Source: Myxococcaceae bacterium
Lineage (GTDB): Bacteria; Myxococcota; Myxococcia; Myxococcales; Myxococcaceae
Assembly: GCA_016793095.1 (NCBI GenBank)
Contig: JAEUJQ010000083.1
Coordinates: forward strand, 62,001-126,000
DNA: 64,000 nucleotides
Direction of reading: 5' to 3'
Part shown: positions 26,920 through 36,805 of the stretch, piece after piece
Position numbering within the stretch: the first letter of the stretch is position 1
Layout of the letters: each line of letters opens with the position of its first letter
Notes under the pieces: generated by a model
Told to the model about the DNA's origin: nothing
Database searches by the model: none
The model's input: only the letters and a program-made list of their open reading frames with translations
Made by a program: the position numbers and the translations under genes

Positions 26920-27543
26920 TCACTCCTCTTCGGGCGTGTTGCGATCGATGAGGACGAACGTCTGCTGAATGCGCTCCGAGCGGAAGTAGTTGGCCGCCAG
27001 CACGAAGAGCCCCGTCACCATCACCGTCGTTCCCACGCTCGCGATGGACAGCACGCCGGCGGTGACGCCTGCGTCGGCGGCCTCGACGTGGTGCTCGGCC
27101 AGCGTCCTGTCCCAGGCGGTCGCGACCGCTCGCACGATGACGAGCTCCTGGGCGCCGTCGAGGGTCCGCAGCACGGCGGCACCGATCGCCGCGCGGGACA
27201 AGAGCTTCGCCAGGTTGCTCCGCTGGACCCCTGACGGCCAGCGCAGCCGCAGGGCCGAGACGAACACCAGGGAGGCCGCCGCGGACAGACCGAACAACAC
27301 CACCACCCTCGGCCAGCGCATGTTCTCGATGCTGTTGCGGAAGGCGACGGCCTGGGCGCGCTGGGCGGCCGCGAACGCCTCGGGGTTGGGCGTCAGCTTG
27401 TTGAGGAAGGGCGTCTCGCCCGCCGTGACGTCGAGCTCGGCGACGGTCAAGGCGCGACCGATGCCCTGCAGCCCGCCGAACGAGACGATGGCTCCGAGCG
27501 CCAGGGTGGCCAGCGTCGCGTAGCGGACGGGGTTCGGCAACAC
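26920..27543 (-). CDS. Membrane protein of unknown function
   Basis: The 207-residue protein starts at GTG 27543; TTG is the next codon. It has membrane helices at about 8-28, 78-98, about 115-135 and 160-183, and a periplasmic loop between the first two that is rich in Ala and Gln (EAFAAAQRAQAVAFRNS). The C-terminus is charged. It is the last gene of a three-gene minus-strand unit with the DUF1844 gene (7 bp apart). No enzymatic motif is seen and the family is not recognised. Confidence 0.7.
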   Translation of the reverse strand: MLPNPVRYATLATLALGAIVSFGGLQGIGRALTVAELDVTAGETPFLNKLTPNPEAFAAAQRAQAVAFRNSIENMRWPRVVVLFGLSAAASLVFVSALRLRWPSGVQRSNLAKLLSRAAIGAAVLRTLDGAQELVIVRAVATAWDRTLAEHHVEAADAGVTAGVLSIASVGTTVMVTGLFVLAANYFRSERIQQTFVLIDRNTPEEE

Positions 27544-27550
27544 CGGGCGG

Positions 27551-27838
27551 CTACTTCCCCTGCTTGTGCACGAAGCGCAGGCGCAGATCGGTGAGCAGCG
27601 AGGTGAAGAGCTGCTCCTCTTCGACCGTGAGGTTGCCCCTGGTCTTCTGCTTGAGCAGATCGAGCAGATCGAGCGACTGGCGCGCCAGCACGAGGTTGAC
27701 GGTGGCGGCGCCGGTCTCGGGGTTGGGCGCCTCGCCGAGATGGATGAGGGCCGACGAGGCCAGGCCCAGCACGAACGTGCTGAACGACACCGGCTCGGCG
27801 TCTTCCATCACGAACGTCTCACCGCGACGCTCGGTCAT
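27551..27838 (-). CDS. DUF1844 family protein
   Basis: This small 95-residue protein matches the DUF1844 pattern: SFSTFVLGLASSALIHLGEAPNPETG, then NLVLARQSLDLLDLLKQKTRGNLTVEEE and LLTDLRLRFV. The family is widespread in deltaproteobacteria-like phyla and has no established function. It is helical, with a mildly hydrophobic first half. It is 6 bp from the upstream gene and 7 bp from the downstream gene, so it sits in the middle of one operon. Confidence 0.9.
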   Translation of the reverse strand: MTERRGETFVMEDAEPVSFSTFVLGLASSALIHLGEAPNPETGAATVNLVLARQSLDLLDLLKQKTRGNLTVEEEQLFTSLLTDLRLRFVHKQGK

Positions 27839-27844
27839 CGGCGC

Positions 27845-28033
27845 TCACTCCTCGTCGTCGTCGATCGGATCGTCCTCGGAGATCGTGTCGACGCGGGTGG
27901 CCTTGTCGGCCACGTCGGTGAGGGCCTTGAGGTGCTTCTCCCAGGCCTTCTCGTCCACCAGGCCCTGGGTGATGTAGCGCTGCACGGTGCGCTTATCGAG
28001 GTACCGCGGATCGAGGTCGGTCTTCTCGCTCAT
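27845..28033 (-). CDS. Small acidic protein of unknown function (62 aa)
   Basis: This 62-residue protein begins MSEKTDLDPRYLDKRTVQRY and ends in a very acidic tail (SEDDPIDDDEE). Lys/Arg residues lie in the first half and Asp/Glu in the second, suggesting a small helical adaptor. It is the first gene of the unit with the DUF1844 protein and the membrane protein. It is divergent from thiE across 26 bp, so promoters overlap. Codon use and the tight operon spacing support its being real. Confidence 0.75.
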   Translation of the reverse strand: MSEKTDLDPRYLDKRTVQRYITQGLVDEKAWEKHLKALTDVADKATRVDTISEDDPIDDDEE

Positions 28034-28059
28034 GGTCGCCGCGTCTATAGCAGGCCGCC

Positions 28060-28683
28060 ATGGCGCTCAAGCTCCCACGTGGAATGTACGCGCTGGTCGA
28101 TGACGGGGTGCGCCCGGAGGTGAGCGCGCCCCAGAAGGCCCGCTGGGCGATCGAGGGAGGGGCGGCCGTCGTCCAGCTCCGCCTCGAGCGCACCGCTGAT
28201 CGCCAGGCCCTCGCGTGGATCCGCGAAGTCATGGACCTCGCCGGCGAGGTGCCGGTGATCGTCAATGATCGCGTCGATCTCTGCCTCGCGGCGGGCGCGT
28301 CAGGCGTGCACCTGGGCGACGACGACCTGCCGGTGCCGGTCGCCCGCCGACTGCTCGGTCCCGGAGCGTTGATCGGCCGGACCACCCGATCGGTCGCGGA
28401 CGTCGTGCGGGCGAAGGAGGAGGGCGCCGATCACGTGGGCCTCGGGCCGATCTTCAGCACCTCGACCAAGGCGGTGAACGCGGCGGTGCTGGGGCTCGAG
28501 CGGTTCGCGGCGCTCGTTCGCGACAGCCCGCTGCCGGTGGTGGGCATCGCGGGCATCACGTTGGACACGATCGGCGGCGTCTCGAAGGCGGGGGCCCGCT
28601 GCGCAGCCGTCGCGAGCGACTGGCTCGTCGCCGAGAACCCCGAGGCCCGCGTGCGCGCCCTCGTGAGGGCCTTCGGCCGCTGA
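28060..28683 (+). CDS. thiE: Thiamine-phosphate synthase
   Basis: The 207-residue TIM barrel joins HMP pyrophosphate and the thiazole phosphate in thiamine synthesis. Family motifs are AAVVQLR at about 36-42, VIVNDRVDLCLAAGASGVHLGDDDL at about 67-91, the phosphate loop GPIFSTSTK near 129-137 and VVGIAGIT. The usual Lys after QLR is replaced by Glu-Arg, and the substrate site otherwise looks complete. No other thi gene is adjacent, so it is an isolated pathway gene here. Confidence 0.9.
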   Translation: MALKLPRGMYALVDDGVRPEVSAPQKARWAIEGGAAVVQLRLERTADRQALAWIREVMDLAGEVPVIVNDRVDLCLAAGASGVHLGDDDLPVPVARRLLGPGALIGRTTRSVADVVRAKEEGADHVGLGPIFSTSTKAVNAAVLGLERFAALVRDSPLPVVGIAGITLDTIGGVSKAGARCAAVASDWLVAENPEARVRALVRAFGR

Positions 28684-28743
28684 CTGGCCCTTCGTCGTGC
28701 CGCATTTCTCGCGCCGCGCCGATTCCGCGGGCATTGTGTCGTC

Positions 28744-29511
28744 ATGAAGTCTCATCACGGCCACCATCACCCGCGTCGGCCGAACATCGCGATCACCCCC
28801 GACTTCATCGCGCCCTCCGTGGAAACGCCCACCGCGCGGTACGAGCTCAAGGTCACCTACGCCGACGCCGTGCTGCGCGCGGGGGGCCTGCCGTTCCTGA
28901 TCCCGTACACCGACGATCATCAAGCCATCGAGAGCTACCTCGACCGCGTCTCGGGCCTCGTGATCTCGGGCGGGGCCTTCGACGTCCCTCCCGAGCTGTA
29001 CGGTGAGGCCGCGCGGGAAGGCATGGGGCCGACGAAGCCCAACCGCACGACCTTCGAGCTGGCGGTGCTCAAGGCGGCGCTCCACCGGCGTCTGCCCGTG
29101 CTGGGCATCTGCGGCGGCATGCAGCTGATCAACGTCGCCTTCGGCGGCACCCTCGTCCAGGACCTGAAGCTCGAGCTGCCCTCGGCCGGCCCCCACCAGC
29201 AGCACCACGATCGCGCGCAGCCGCTCCACCCCGTCGAAGTGCGCGAGGGCTCCGTCCTGGCCGAGTGCGTGGGCAAGGGTCAGCTCATGGTGAACTCGAC
29301 GCACCACCAGGCCGTGAAGACGGTGGGCAACGGCCTGCAGCCCAGCGCCGTCGCGCCCGATGGAGTGATCGAGGGCATCGAGACGAAGGACGGCGGCTTC
29401 GTCGTGGGCGTGCAGTGGCACCCGGAGCAGATGATCGACTCCGTTCCGCCGCACCTCGGCGTCTACAAGACGCTCGTCCACAAGGCGCGTGATCGGCGGC
29501 AGCACGGTTGA
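28744..29511 (+). CDS. Class-I glutamine amidotransferase-like hydrolase (peptidase C26, PuuD-like)
   Basis: The 255-residue protein has the fold and triad of gamma-glutamyl-GABA hydrolases: nucleophile Cys123 in LGICGGMQ, and His226 with Glu228 in VQWHPEQM. The active-site approach SGGAFDVPP is typical of the family. The N-terminus carries an unusual His-rich stretch (HHGHHHPRR) that could bind metal. No polyamine genes are adjacent, so the natural gamma-glutamyl substrate is not clear. It is 60 bp from thiE and probably has its own promoter. Confidence 0.9.
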   Translation: MKSHHGHHHPRRPNIAITPDFIAPSVETPTARYELKVTYADAVLRAGGLPFLIPYTDDHQAIESYLDRVSGLVISGGAFDVPPELYGEAAREGMGPTKPNRTTFELAVLKAALHRRLPVLGICGGMQLINVAFGGTLVQDLKLELPSAGPHQQHHDRAQPLHPVEVREGSVLAECVGKGQLMVNSTHHQAVKTVGNGLQPSAVAPDGVIEGIETKDGGFVVGVQWHPEQMIDSVPPHLGVYKTLVHKARDRRQHG

Positions 29512-29593
29512 TCACATTCCGCTGGCACTGCTCGGGGTGGGGCCAGGTGCGGCGGGGTAGGGGTTGAAAAGTCCCGTTGGTGGTCGCGCTGCG

Positions 29594-29599
29594 TATACT
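29594..29599 (+). promoter_or_regulatory. Candidate -10 box for the large lipoprotein gene
   Basis: TATACT lies 39 bp before the ATG at 29638, in otherwise GC-rich DNA. No good -35 hexamer is found at 16-18 bp; TTGAAA lies too far upstream. The call rests on the -10 box alone. Confidence 0.3.
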
Positions 29600-29637
29600 C
29601 GGGTCGTCTGGCCGACTGCCCTCGAGGCGAACAGCAC

Positions 29638-32600
29638 ATGCGAACTTCTTCTCTCCTTCAGGTCCTTGCGGCCGTGTTGCTCGTGTCTGCGTGCGACTGC
29701 GGCACGAAGCCTCCCGCCAACGGCGATGGGGGCGCGGGTGGGGCGAGCGGTGGGGGCGACACGACCATGGGCGGCGGCGCGGCCGGAGGCGGCTTCACCA
29801 CCGCTGGCGGCGGGACTGACGACGCAGGGGTGATCGTCGATCCGAACGACCCGGACAACGATCGGAAGGACACCGACTGCGACGGTCTGAGCGACGCGGA
29901 GGAGTTCGGGAACCTCTACCCCGGCGGCGCGCGCACCAACCCGGCGAACCCGGACACGGACGGCGATGGCGTGCCCGACGGAGTCGAGGCCGGGAAGATG
30001 ATGTCGGTGGACGCGCGCTGCTCCTTCACGGGCGACGCTGACCCGGGCTCGCGCACCAACCCGACGGTGGCCGACTCCGATGGCGATGGCCTCACCGACG
30101 GGCAGGAGGACGCGAACCGCAACGGCCGCGCGGAGCCGACCGAGACCGATCCGACGACCGGCGACACCGACCAGGACACGATCCCCGACGGCACCGAAGA
30201 CGCGAACAAGAACGGCCGCGTGGACACGGGCGAGACGGATCCCCGCCTCCGCGACACGGACATGGACCGCATCGCCGACGGCATCGAGCTCACCGTCACC
30301 CGGACGAACCCCACCAACCCCGACTCCGACGGCGACACCTGCCAGGACGGCGCCGAGGACTTCAACCAGAACGGCATGGTGGACACGGGCGAGACGAACC
30401 CGAACCTCGCGAGCGACTGCGGCGCGGCGGTGAACCCCGACGCTGACAACGACGGCCTGCCCAACACCATCGAGGACAAGAACCGCAACGGCATGGTGGA
30501 CCCGGGCGAGACCGATCCGATGCGCGCCGACACCGACGGTGACGGCATCTCGGACGGCACCGAGGACACGAACAAGAACGGCTTCTTCGAGACGGGAGAG
30601 ACGAACCCGCTGCGCGTGGACACCGACTGCGACGGCCTGCTCGATGGGCCCTCGATGGCCCGCGGCGACGGCGGCATGGTGCGCGGCGAGGATCTGAACG
30701 CCAACGGCACCGTGGACATGGGTGAGACGAACCCGCGCAAGCGCGACACCGACGGCGACGGCATCTCAGACGGGGTCGAGGTGGGCCTCACCACTGCGCT
30801 CATCGCCGACGCCACCAACTGCATGAACGTGCCGGTAGACGCCGATCCGGCTACCACCACCAACCCCACCAACCGTGACTCCGACGGTGACGGCATCGAC
30901 GACGGCGCGGAAGACGCCAACCAGAACGGCCGCGTCGACATGGGCGAGCTGAACCCCAACGACATGAGCGACGGCATGGGCCCCGCGGGGCAGGCGTGCT
31001 CGCGCACAAACCTGCGCCCGGTGCTGTTCCGCTCCGAAGCCGATCCCGATCTCCAGCTCGGCCTGCCGGCCTCCTTCACCGAGCTGAGCCCGATCGTCGT
31101 CATGGGGCAGCGGCGGGGCTTGATGGGCTTCGACCCGACGAACCAGGTCGCGTTCGCGGTCTGGCGGGAGGCTGCCCGGGGCGGCGCCACCACCCCGATC
31201 CTCGACGAGCAGCAGCTCAGGCCCGTCTTCAACGGCGTCGGAGCCGTCACCAACGTCACCACCCAGCAGTTCACCACCTGGGACAACCTGCCCTCGGTGC
31301 AGGCCTTCTACGACATGGCCGGCGCCACCGACGTGAAGAGCCGGGCCAACGCGATCGCGAACGCGCTCGTCGGCACCAACGCCGGCTCGCTGATGGGCTC
31401 CGGTACGGGCATGGGGCCCTTCCGCGTGCAACTGCAGGTGATCCACCGCACCAACGCGGCGGTGGTGGTGATGGCGGCGCTCACCCCGATCGCGAACTAC
31501 TCCGGCGCGCCGCTCTTCACCATGAGCGACACCGCGGGCGGCTCGGCGATCGCCCAGTTCGGAGACGACAACGCCACCCAGTGCGAGGTCTTCACGCCGG
31601 GCAACGCGAAGGTGGACTTCCTCTTCGTGGTGGACGACTCGTGTTCGATGGCCAGCTCGCAGGGCGCGCTGGCGGCGACGGCGACCCAGATGACGGCGCA
31701 GTTGTCGAACTCGTCGCTCGACTGGCGCCTCGCGCTGGTGACCTCGTCGTACTTCAACGCCGGCACCTCGACGACGAACAACAACAACGCCCTGCGCGGC
31801 TTCACCCGCGACGTCGATCAGTTCCGGGCCTGGCTCACCCAGAACAGCACCTGCGCAGGGGGGCGCTGCAACACGGTAGTGCCGACGCCGCCCGCGACGA
31901 TGGGTCCGACCTGCAACACGACGGGCGCGAGCGGAGGGTGCTGGGTCGGCACCGGCGGCACCAGCCCCGAGCGCATCCTCCAGTCAGCGGCGCGGGCGGT
32001 CGATGTGCTGGCCCCGGGGACGGTGATGGAGCAGGCCAACCGGCTGCGCGACGGCGCTCAGCTCGTCATCGTGCTGCTGGGTGACGCCGACGATCAGTCG
32101 CCCGCGACCGCCGCGCAGTACACGACGTTCTTCACGACCGCCAACGCGACCGTCGTCAACAGCGGAACGACGTACACGAACCGGACCGGCGGGCGCGTCA
32201 TCGTGCACGGCATCGTCTGCCCACAGGGCAGCACCTGCAACAGCGAGCCGAACACCAACAAGCACGGCCAGGTGATCTCCGCGACCGGGGGCGTGCGCGG
32301 CGATCTCTGCAACCCGCGCATGGGCAACACGGCGGCTGACTGCTCGATGTACCCGTCGATCCCCGTGGCGGTGCCGAACATCGTGACCAGCGCCATCGCC
32401 GCGGCCGGCTACCGCATGCAGAAGCCGCCCATCGGCGCCTCGGTGAAGGTCGCGATGGCGAACGTGGTGGACATGGCCCTGTGCAACCCGAACGATCTGC
32501 CGCGCAGCCGCGCCAATGGCTTCGACTTCGACGGCATCAACCGCACGCTCTCGTTCTTCGGAGCCTGCCGCCCGGCGGGAATGATGAACCGCGCCGCGGT

Positions 32601-33102
32601 CTCCTACCGGTACTGGATCGACGTGACCCCGCAGCCTGGCGGCAACCCGCCGCCCTGCGTGAACGACCCGAACTACGATCCGACCGATGGGGACTTCTGC
32701 CGCGGCAGGCTCGCCTGCAACCGCACCACGGGCGTCTGCGAGTGCCCGCAGGACTGTGGCGGCAACGGCCCGCCGGGGACGATCTGCAACACGAACCCGC
32801 AGGTCTGCGACTTCGTCTGCACCGCTGACTGCGGCGGCACGTGCTCGAGCTTCCAGCAGTGCAACACCACGACGTGCCAGTGTGACTGCAGGCAGATGTT
32901 CACCTGTCCCGCTGGCTACCGGTTCCAGAGCGGCGGTGGGGTGTGCGGCTGTGTCTGTGACACGGCGGCGCTCAACTGCGGGGCGGCGTACCAGGCCGAG
33001 CCGTCTTCCTGTGCCTGCGTCTGCAAGAGCGACTGCGGTGGGTGCTCGCAGGGGCAGACCTGCAACCGGTCGACCTGCTCCTGCTCGGGTGGCATCAACT
33101 GA
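29638..33102 (+). CDS. Large surface lipoprotein with Ca-binding TSP3 repeats, VWA-like domain and Cys-rich tail
   Basis: The 1154-residue protein has a lipobox VSAC (Cys19) and a Gly-rich linker (about 24-62). About eleven thrombospondin type-3-like repeats (DTDGDGISDGTE-like, about 77-430) each carry Asp clusters for Ca2+. A beta-type domain follows. A von Willebrand A-like domain begins near 658 with FLFVVDDSCSM, giving a DxSxS-type MIDAS start, and includes VIVLLGDADDQSP. The final 150 residues hold more than twenty Cys in short EGF-like loops. It is probably an outer-surface adhesion or structural protein that rigidifies with calcium. It overlaps the next gene. No protein-sorting C-terminal helix is seen. 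Confidence 0.9.
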   Translation: MRTSSLLQVLAAVLLVSACDCGTKPPANGDGGAGGASGGGDTTMGGGAAGGGFTTAGGGTDDAGVIVDPNDPDNDRKDTDCDGLSDAEEFGNLYPGGARTNPANPDTDGDGVPDGVEAGKMMSVDARCSFTGDADPGSRTNPTVADSDGDGLTDGQEDANRNGRAEPTETDPTTGDTDQDTIPDGTEDANKNGRVDTGETDPRLRDTDMDRIADGIELTVTRTNPTNPDSDGDTCQDGAEDFNQNGMVDTGETNPNLASDCGAAVNPDADNDGLPNTIEDKNRNGMVDPGETDPMRADTDGDGISDGTEDTNKNGFFETGETNPLRVDTDCDGLLDGPSMARGDGGMVRGEDLNANGTVDMGETNPRKRDTDGDGISDGVEVGLTTALIADATNCMNVPVDADPATTTNPTNRDSDGDGIDDGAEDANQNGRVDMGELNPNDMSDGMGPAGQACSRTNLRPVLFRSEADPDLQLGLPASFTELSPIVVMGQRRGLMGFDPTNQVAFAVWREAARGGATTPILDEQQLRPVFNGVGAVTNVTTQQFTTWDNLPSVQAFYDMAGATDVKSRANAIANALVGTNAGSLMGSGTGMGPFRVQLQVIHRTNAAVVVMAALTPIANYSGAPLFTMSDTAGGSAIAQFGDDNATQCEVFTPGNAKVDFLFVVDDSCSMASSQGALAATATQMTAQLSNSSLDWRLALVTSSYFNAGTSTTNNNNALRGFTRDVDQFRAWLTQNSTCAGGRCNTVVPTPPATMGPTCNTTGASGGCWVGTGGTSPERILQSAARAVDVLAPGTVMEQANRLRDGAQLVIVLLGDADDQSPATAAQYTTFFTTANATVVNSGTTYTNRTGGRVIVHGIVCPQGSTCNSEPNTNKHGQVISATGGVRGDLCNPRMGNTAADCSMYPSIPVAVPNIVTSAIAAAGYRMQKPPIGASVKVAMANVVDMALCNPNDLPRSRANGFDFDGINRTLSFFGACRPAGMMNRAAVSYRYWIDVTPQPGGNPPPCVNDPNYDPTDGDFCRGRLACNRTTGVCECPQDCGGNGPPGTICNTNPQVCDFVCTADCGGTCSSFQQCNTTTCQCDCRQMFTCPAGYRFQSGGGVCGCVCDTAALNCGAAYQAEPSSCACVCKSDCGGCSQGQTCNRSTCSCSGGIN

Positions 33103-33710
33103 CCCTCACGCTCCTGGCGCTGCTCGGCTCGATCGACGCCGGAGTCGGGCTCGTGATCACCGCCGACGGGCTCGAGCTGGAGCCTCTGCAGCTGGCCGAT
33201 GCCGGTCGGTTGGTGCGTGGGGGGATGGTGACCGGGGAGCTCTCCGTGGCCCTCCGCGCGGCTGGCCCTCTGCGCCTCGAGGCCGCCCGCGAGGTGCCGT
33301 GGGACGTCGTCGAGGACGTGGCCTGGCGGCTGGGGGTCGCGGGTTGCCTCGACGCCCGGCTCCAGGTGCCTGGCGAGCCGGTGATCCCCCTCGTCGGAGC
33401 GACGCCGCTCGCCGCGCTGGTGATCACCAGGCGAGAGGTGACCGTGTGCTGGGCGGACGGCTGTGAGCCGCCCTGGCGGCGGGGTGACCCACCCCGAGGT
33501 CTGGAGAAGGCGCTCACCGGGGTGACGCTCGTCCCGGCGCCCCGCGAGCGGTCGGGGATGGGACCGGACGAGACCCTCAGCCTCGGCGATGTGCTCGACG
33601 AGCGACGGGTGCTCGGTCGAGCAGTCTCGTTCGCGTTGCTGCGGCCTGCGCAGCCTCCGCTGGGCAGCCGCCTCGCGCCGCTGGCTCCCCGCCCGCGCGC
33701 TGGCCGGTGA
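33042..33710 (+). CDS. Protein of unknown function overlapping the TSP3 lipoprotein gene
   Basis: The frame runs from GTG 33042 for 222 residues and overlaps the previous gene by 61 bp. A start at CTG 33099, overlapping the TGA, would give about 203 residues beginning with a signal-like LTLLALLGSIDAG. The middle part (about 45-175) has coding-like composition: VDPW-type turns, a VVEDVAWRLGVAGCLDARL helix and ITRREVTVCWADGCE with two Cys. The last 40 residues are Pro/Arg-rich and may be read past a lost stop codon. Function is unknown. The overlap suggests co-expression with the surface lipoprotein. Confidence 0.5.
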   Translation: MLAGADLQPVDLLLLGWHQLTLTLLALLGSIDAGVGLVITADGLELEPLQLADAGRLVRGGMVTGELSVALRAAGPLRLEAAREVPWDVVEDVAWRLGVAGCLDARLQVPGEPVIPLVGATPLAALVITRREVTVCWADGCEPPWRRGDPPRGLEKALTGVTLVPAPRERSGMGPDETLSLGDVLDERRVLGRAVSFALLRPAQPPLGSRLAPLAPRPRAGR

Positions 33711-33714
33711 AGCG

Positions 33715-34019
33715 CCGCGCGAGCTCCCGGGCCAGCGCTTTGGCGGCGGACAGGCCCTGCTGGTGGCTCGGCGCGCGCGAGGCGGTGCCCTGGTTGTTCT
33801 CACCGTCGGTGATGAGCACGGCGGCGGCCCGGTCGCCGAGGCGTTCGACGGCTGGCTCCGTGAGGCGATGAAGCAACCCCGCGCCGAGCGCGACGCGAGG
33901 CTCAGCGACTGGGCGAGGGCTCCGGCCGCGCGCGCGGCGCACCCGCGTGAAGAGCACTGGTGATCACCCGGCTCCTGGCGTCGGAGTCGCGCAGCCGGTT
34001 CACCGCCGTCGCCACCACG
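33715..34019 (-). pseudogene. Remnants of von Willebrand A domain gene(s)
   Basis: Two minus-strand pieces in different frames resemble parts of BatA-type VWA domains. At about 33962-34019, DVVATAVNRLRDSDARSRVI matches the helix and strand that normally precede LLTDG. At about 33735-33880, VALGAGLLHRL is followed by AAAVLITDGENNQG, which is the MIDAS strand itself. No single frame joins them and no start or complete MIDAS is present, so these are probably remnants of one or two adjacent VWA genes. The plus strand of this stretch also has open frames, so confidence is limited. Confidence 0.4.
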
Positions 34020-34496
34020 TCAGAGGAAGATCTTGTAGAGCGCGAGGAAGCAGCAGACCGGGCCCAGCGTGACGCCGATGACGAGGGCGCGACTGGCCGA
34101 GCGGCCGCCCCGGGGCGCGCTGCGCCTTCACCCGGGCAGGCATGCCCAGCGTGGCGAGCACCATCGACGTGAAGTTGAGCGCGAAGGTCAGCACCATCGC
34201 CTCGATGAACTGGAGGCCTTTCGGCGCGAGGACCGCCACGAGCGCAGGGGCGGCCAGGCGCCCCATGGCCGCCAGGGCCGGGAGCGCGAGGTGGACACGC
34301 GTCCCCAGCCCCCACCAGTTGATCGCTGCCAGCAGCCACCCGCCGAAGGGCATCACGGTTCCGCAGACGATGAGCAACGTCGTGGCCCACACCGGCGTCC
34401 CCTCGCCACGGCGCTGGCAGGCGGCGCACCTTCCGACTTCAGCGTCCCCAGGCCAGCTGCCGCAGCGATCGCAGGGGCGCAGGTGCGTCGGCGGCG

Positions 34497-34500
<4 letters not shown>
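34020..34500 (-). pseudogene. Zinc-ribbon membrane protein gene with apparent frameshift
   Basis: From GTG 34500 the protein starts with a zinc ribbon (Cys10, Cys13, Cys25, Cys28). Membrane helices follow (VWATTLLIVCGTVMPFGGWLL and ALVAVLAPKGLQFIEAMVLTFALNFTSMVLA). At CCCCGGGG (34108-34115) the good coding frame shifts. The zero frame becomes Arg/Pro-rich, while another frame reads ASRALVIGVTLGPVCCFLALYKIFL and stops at TGA 34022-34020. A one-base loss in the homopolymers restores a complete last helix. This may be a sequencing error or a real mutation. The gene overlaps the response-regulator stop by GTGA. Confidence 0.6.
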
Positions 34501-35435
<935 letters not shown>

Positions 35436-35455
35436 CAGGTCGCCCCAGTCTAGCC

Positions 35456-36805
35456 TCAACCCTGCCAGTCGCGGGCGCGGCTTTCGAAGCGCGTGTACTC
35501 GGGCATGAAGATGAGGTCGATGGAGCCCACCGGGCCGTTTCGCTGCTTGGCGACGATGAGCTCGACGGGCATCGCGGCGCGGCCAGGGGGCGGGGGGGCG
35601 CCGTCTTCGCCGTCCTCCTCCCGGTGGATGAACATGACGACGTCGGCGTCCTGCTCGATGGCGCCGGACTCGCGCAGGTCCGACAGCATGGGCTTGCCGC
35701 CCTTGCGCTCCTCCACCTTCCGGTTGAGCTGGCTGAGCGCGATGATCGGCACCTCGAGCTCCTTGGCGAGCTGCTTGAGGCCGCGGGAGATCTCCGACAC
35801 CTCGAGCTGCCGGCTCTCGACCTTGCCCTTCTGGTGCATGAGCTGCAGGTAGTCGATCACGATGAGGCCGAGCGTGGGCTCCTTCTGCTTGAGCCGCCGG
35901 GCCTTCGCGCGCAGGTCGAACGACGAGAGGCCGCCGGTGTCGTCGATGTACAGCTTGCAGCCGTAGAGCTCGTTGGCGGCCTGCTGAATGCGCTCCTCGT
36001 CGCCCGGCGACAGGCGACCGCCGCGCAGCTTCTTCATGTCGACGCGCGCGTGCGTGGCCAGCATGCGGGTGAGCAGCTGCACCGCGGGCATCTCGAGCGA
36101 GAAGACGGCGACGGCGCGGTTCTCTTTGAGGGCGACGTTGATCGCCACGTTCATGGCCAACGACGTCTTGCCGATGCCGGGGCGCGCTGCGAGCACGATC
36201 AGCTCTCCCCCGTGCAGGCCGGTGAGCTGGTTGTCGAGATCGACGAAGCCCGTCGCGGTGCCCGTGATGCCCGACGTGTTCTTCTTCATCGTGTCGAGGA
36301 GCGTGAGCGCCTCGTCCATCAGCTCCTGCATCGAGCGCAGGTCGCCCTGCTGGCCGCGCTCGGCGATCTGGAAGACCTTGCGGCCCGCCTCATCGACCAG
36401 CTCGAGCACGTTGCCGGTCTCCTGGCTGGCCAGCTCGAAGATCTCGCGGCCGGCCTTCGCCAGCCCGCGGCGCGTCGACTGGTCCTTGATGATCTTCGCG
36501 TACTCGACGGCGTTGGCCGAGAACGGCACGAGCTGATCGAGCGTCTGCAGGTAGCTGGGGCCGCCGACGTTCGCGAGCTGGCCGCGCGTCTTGAGCTCCT
36601 CCGAGACGGTCAGCCAGTCGACCCTCGAGTTGCGGCCGTCGAGGGCCACCATCGCGTCGAAGATCTCCGCGTGGGCCGTGTTGGCGAAGTCTTCTCTGGT
36701 GATCTGCTCTGCCACGTTGGGCAGCACGGCGTTGTCCATCACCACCGCGCCGAGCACGGCGCGCTCGGCGGCGAGATCTTCGTGCACACGGGGTTGCAGG
36801 CTCAC
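35456..36805 (-). CDS. dnaB: Replicative DNA helicase DnaB
   Basis: The 449-residue hexameric helicase has the N-terminal helical domain (AERAVLGAVVMDN), the RecA-like motor with Walker A ARPGIGKTS at 207-215, Walker B LIVIDYLQLM, the DnaB motif LSQLNRKVEER and the Arg-finger region DLRESGAIEQDADVVMF. The start is GTG 36805, whose GTGA overlaps the stop of the nucleotidyltransferase-like gene, implying translational coupling. It is downstream of rpsF-rpsR-rplI, a common bacterial order. Confidence 0.98.
   Translation of the reverse strand: MSLQPRVHEDLAAERAVLGAVVMDNAVLPNVAEQITREDFANTAHAEIFDAMVALDGRNSRVDWLTVSEELKTRGQLANVGGPSYLQTLDQLVPFSANAVEYAKIIKDQSTRRGLAKAGREIFELASQETGNVLELVDEAGRKVFQIAERGQQGDLRSMQELMDEALTLLDTMKKNTSGITGTATGFVDLDNQLTGLHGGELIVLAARPGIGKTSLAMNVAINVALKENRAVAVFSLEMPAVQLLTRMLATHARVDMKKLRGGRLSPGDEERIQQAANELYGCKLYIDDTGGLSSFDLRAKARRLKQKEPTLGLIVIDYLQLMHQKGKVESRQLEVSEISRGLKQLAKELEVPIIALSQLNRKVEERKGGKPMLSDLRESGAIEQDADVVMFIHREEDGEDGAPPPPGRAAMPVELIVAKQRNGPVGSIDLIFMPEYTRFESRARDWQG

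Noticed and set aside
33589-33963. A plus-strand gene over the VWA remnants
   Set aside because: The plus frame is open with fair codons, but it has no start signal or recognised motif, whereas the minus strand shows the specific LITDGENNQG motif.
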